Source: an uncultured Bacteroidales bacterium (GTDB lineage: Bacteria; Bacteroidota; Bacteroidia; Bacteroidales; Muribaculaceae). From it: a stretch of 32,066 nucleotides of DNA. The number at the start of each line of letters is the position of its first letter. Position 1 is the first letter of the stretch. Shown here piece by piece: positions 32,015-32,066 of this stretch. The stretch spans positions 1 through 32,066 of the forward strand of contig CATZGB010000032.1 of assembly GCA_958418815.1 (NCBI GenBank), given 5' to 3'. Below the pieces are notes generated by a model. That model was given only the letters and a program-made list of their open reading frames with translations, searched no databases and was not told where the DNA came from. The position numbers and the translations under genes were made by a program.

Positions 32015-32066
32015 GTATCCGTCCGAAATAGGCCGACTTTATCAAAGCGTTTTTGGTTGCGAACTT
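32015..32066. repeat. Right copy of 52-bp perfect inverted repeat bounding the window
   Basis: Exact reverse complement of bases 1-52. It begins GTATCCGTCCGAAATA and runs to the last base of the window, so the true repeat may extend further. It sits downstream of a terminator in non-coding sequence, as expected of a dispersed intergenic repeat. Confidence 0.9.

Noticed and set aside
1..32066. Whole window as a transposon or linear plasmid with terminal inverted repeats
   Set aside because: No transposase, integrase, replication or telomere gene is present, and the interior is single-copy core genes; dispersed repeats at contig ends explain the termini better.
1..32066. CRISPR arrays, tRNA and rRNA genes
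   Set aside because: I looked for regularly spaced repeats and for cloverleaf or rRNA signatures in all intergenic spaces and saw none.

Overview
The window is a piece of a Bacteroidales chromosome, most like the Muribaculaceae. This is an inference from several things seen: a complete PorT/PorP/GldK/GldL/GldM/GldN gene set for type IX secretion (T9SS), Bacteroidota -7 boxes of the form TAnnTTTG, a 29-residue COX24-like basic protein, a DUF5683 protein, and a secreted protein ending in a YFNLQG...RQG...KVVIR tail. The coding strands are GC- and C-rich, and almost all genes are housekeeping or envelope genes.

Layout. Positions 1-52 and 32015-32066 are perfect reverse complements of each other. 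Positions 107-1449 hold a bidirectional terminator, an OmpA-like protein gene on the minus strand and its promoter. Positions 1748-8925 hold a minus-strand T9SS operon transcribed porT-porP-gldK-gldL-gldM-gldN. From 9064 onward everything is on the plus strand: a small lipoprotein; a queuosine-precursor transporter whose start codon directly follows a preQ1-I-like pseudoknot; HU; the small basic ribosomal-type protein; RNase G; GuaA; a proline-rich single-pass membrane protein and a polytopic membrane protein; then a promoter and a DUF5683 / MltD-like transglycosylase / SerB / MtaB run.

Positions 22435-26124 are the accessory region. Three tightly packed genes encode an ABC-type (AAA_21/DUF3696-like) ATPase, a stand-alone Toprim-like protein that overlaps it by 4 nt, and a DUF262 (GmrSD N-terminal/ParB-like) protein. 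The first two look like a PARIS/OLD-type ATPase-nuclease pair. Together with DUF262 they form the best candidate here for an uncharacterised defence system. The DUF262 gene ends 3 nt before a lipid A acyltransferase gene, which is followed by a GT2 glycosyltransferase and a CPA2 antiporter with two TrkA-C domains. The window closes with a promoter, a long leader carrying a duplicated bipartite motif, a secreted protein with a putative T9SS sorting tail, and a strong terminator.

How the genes fit together (inference): the left half builds the T9SS export machine and the rightmost gene may be one of its cargo proteins. OmpA, MltD and LpxL serve the cell envelope. HU, the small basic protein, RNase G, GuaA, SerB, MtaB and the queuosine transporter serve nucleoid, ribosome, RNA and metabolite housekeeping. 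All calls are from reading the sequence; no database search was run.
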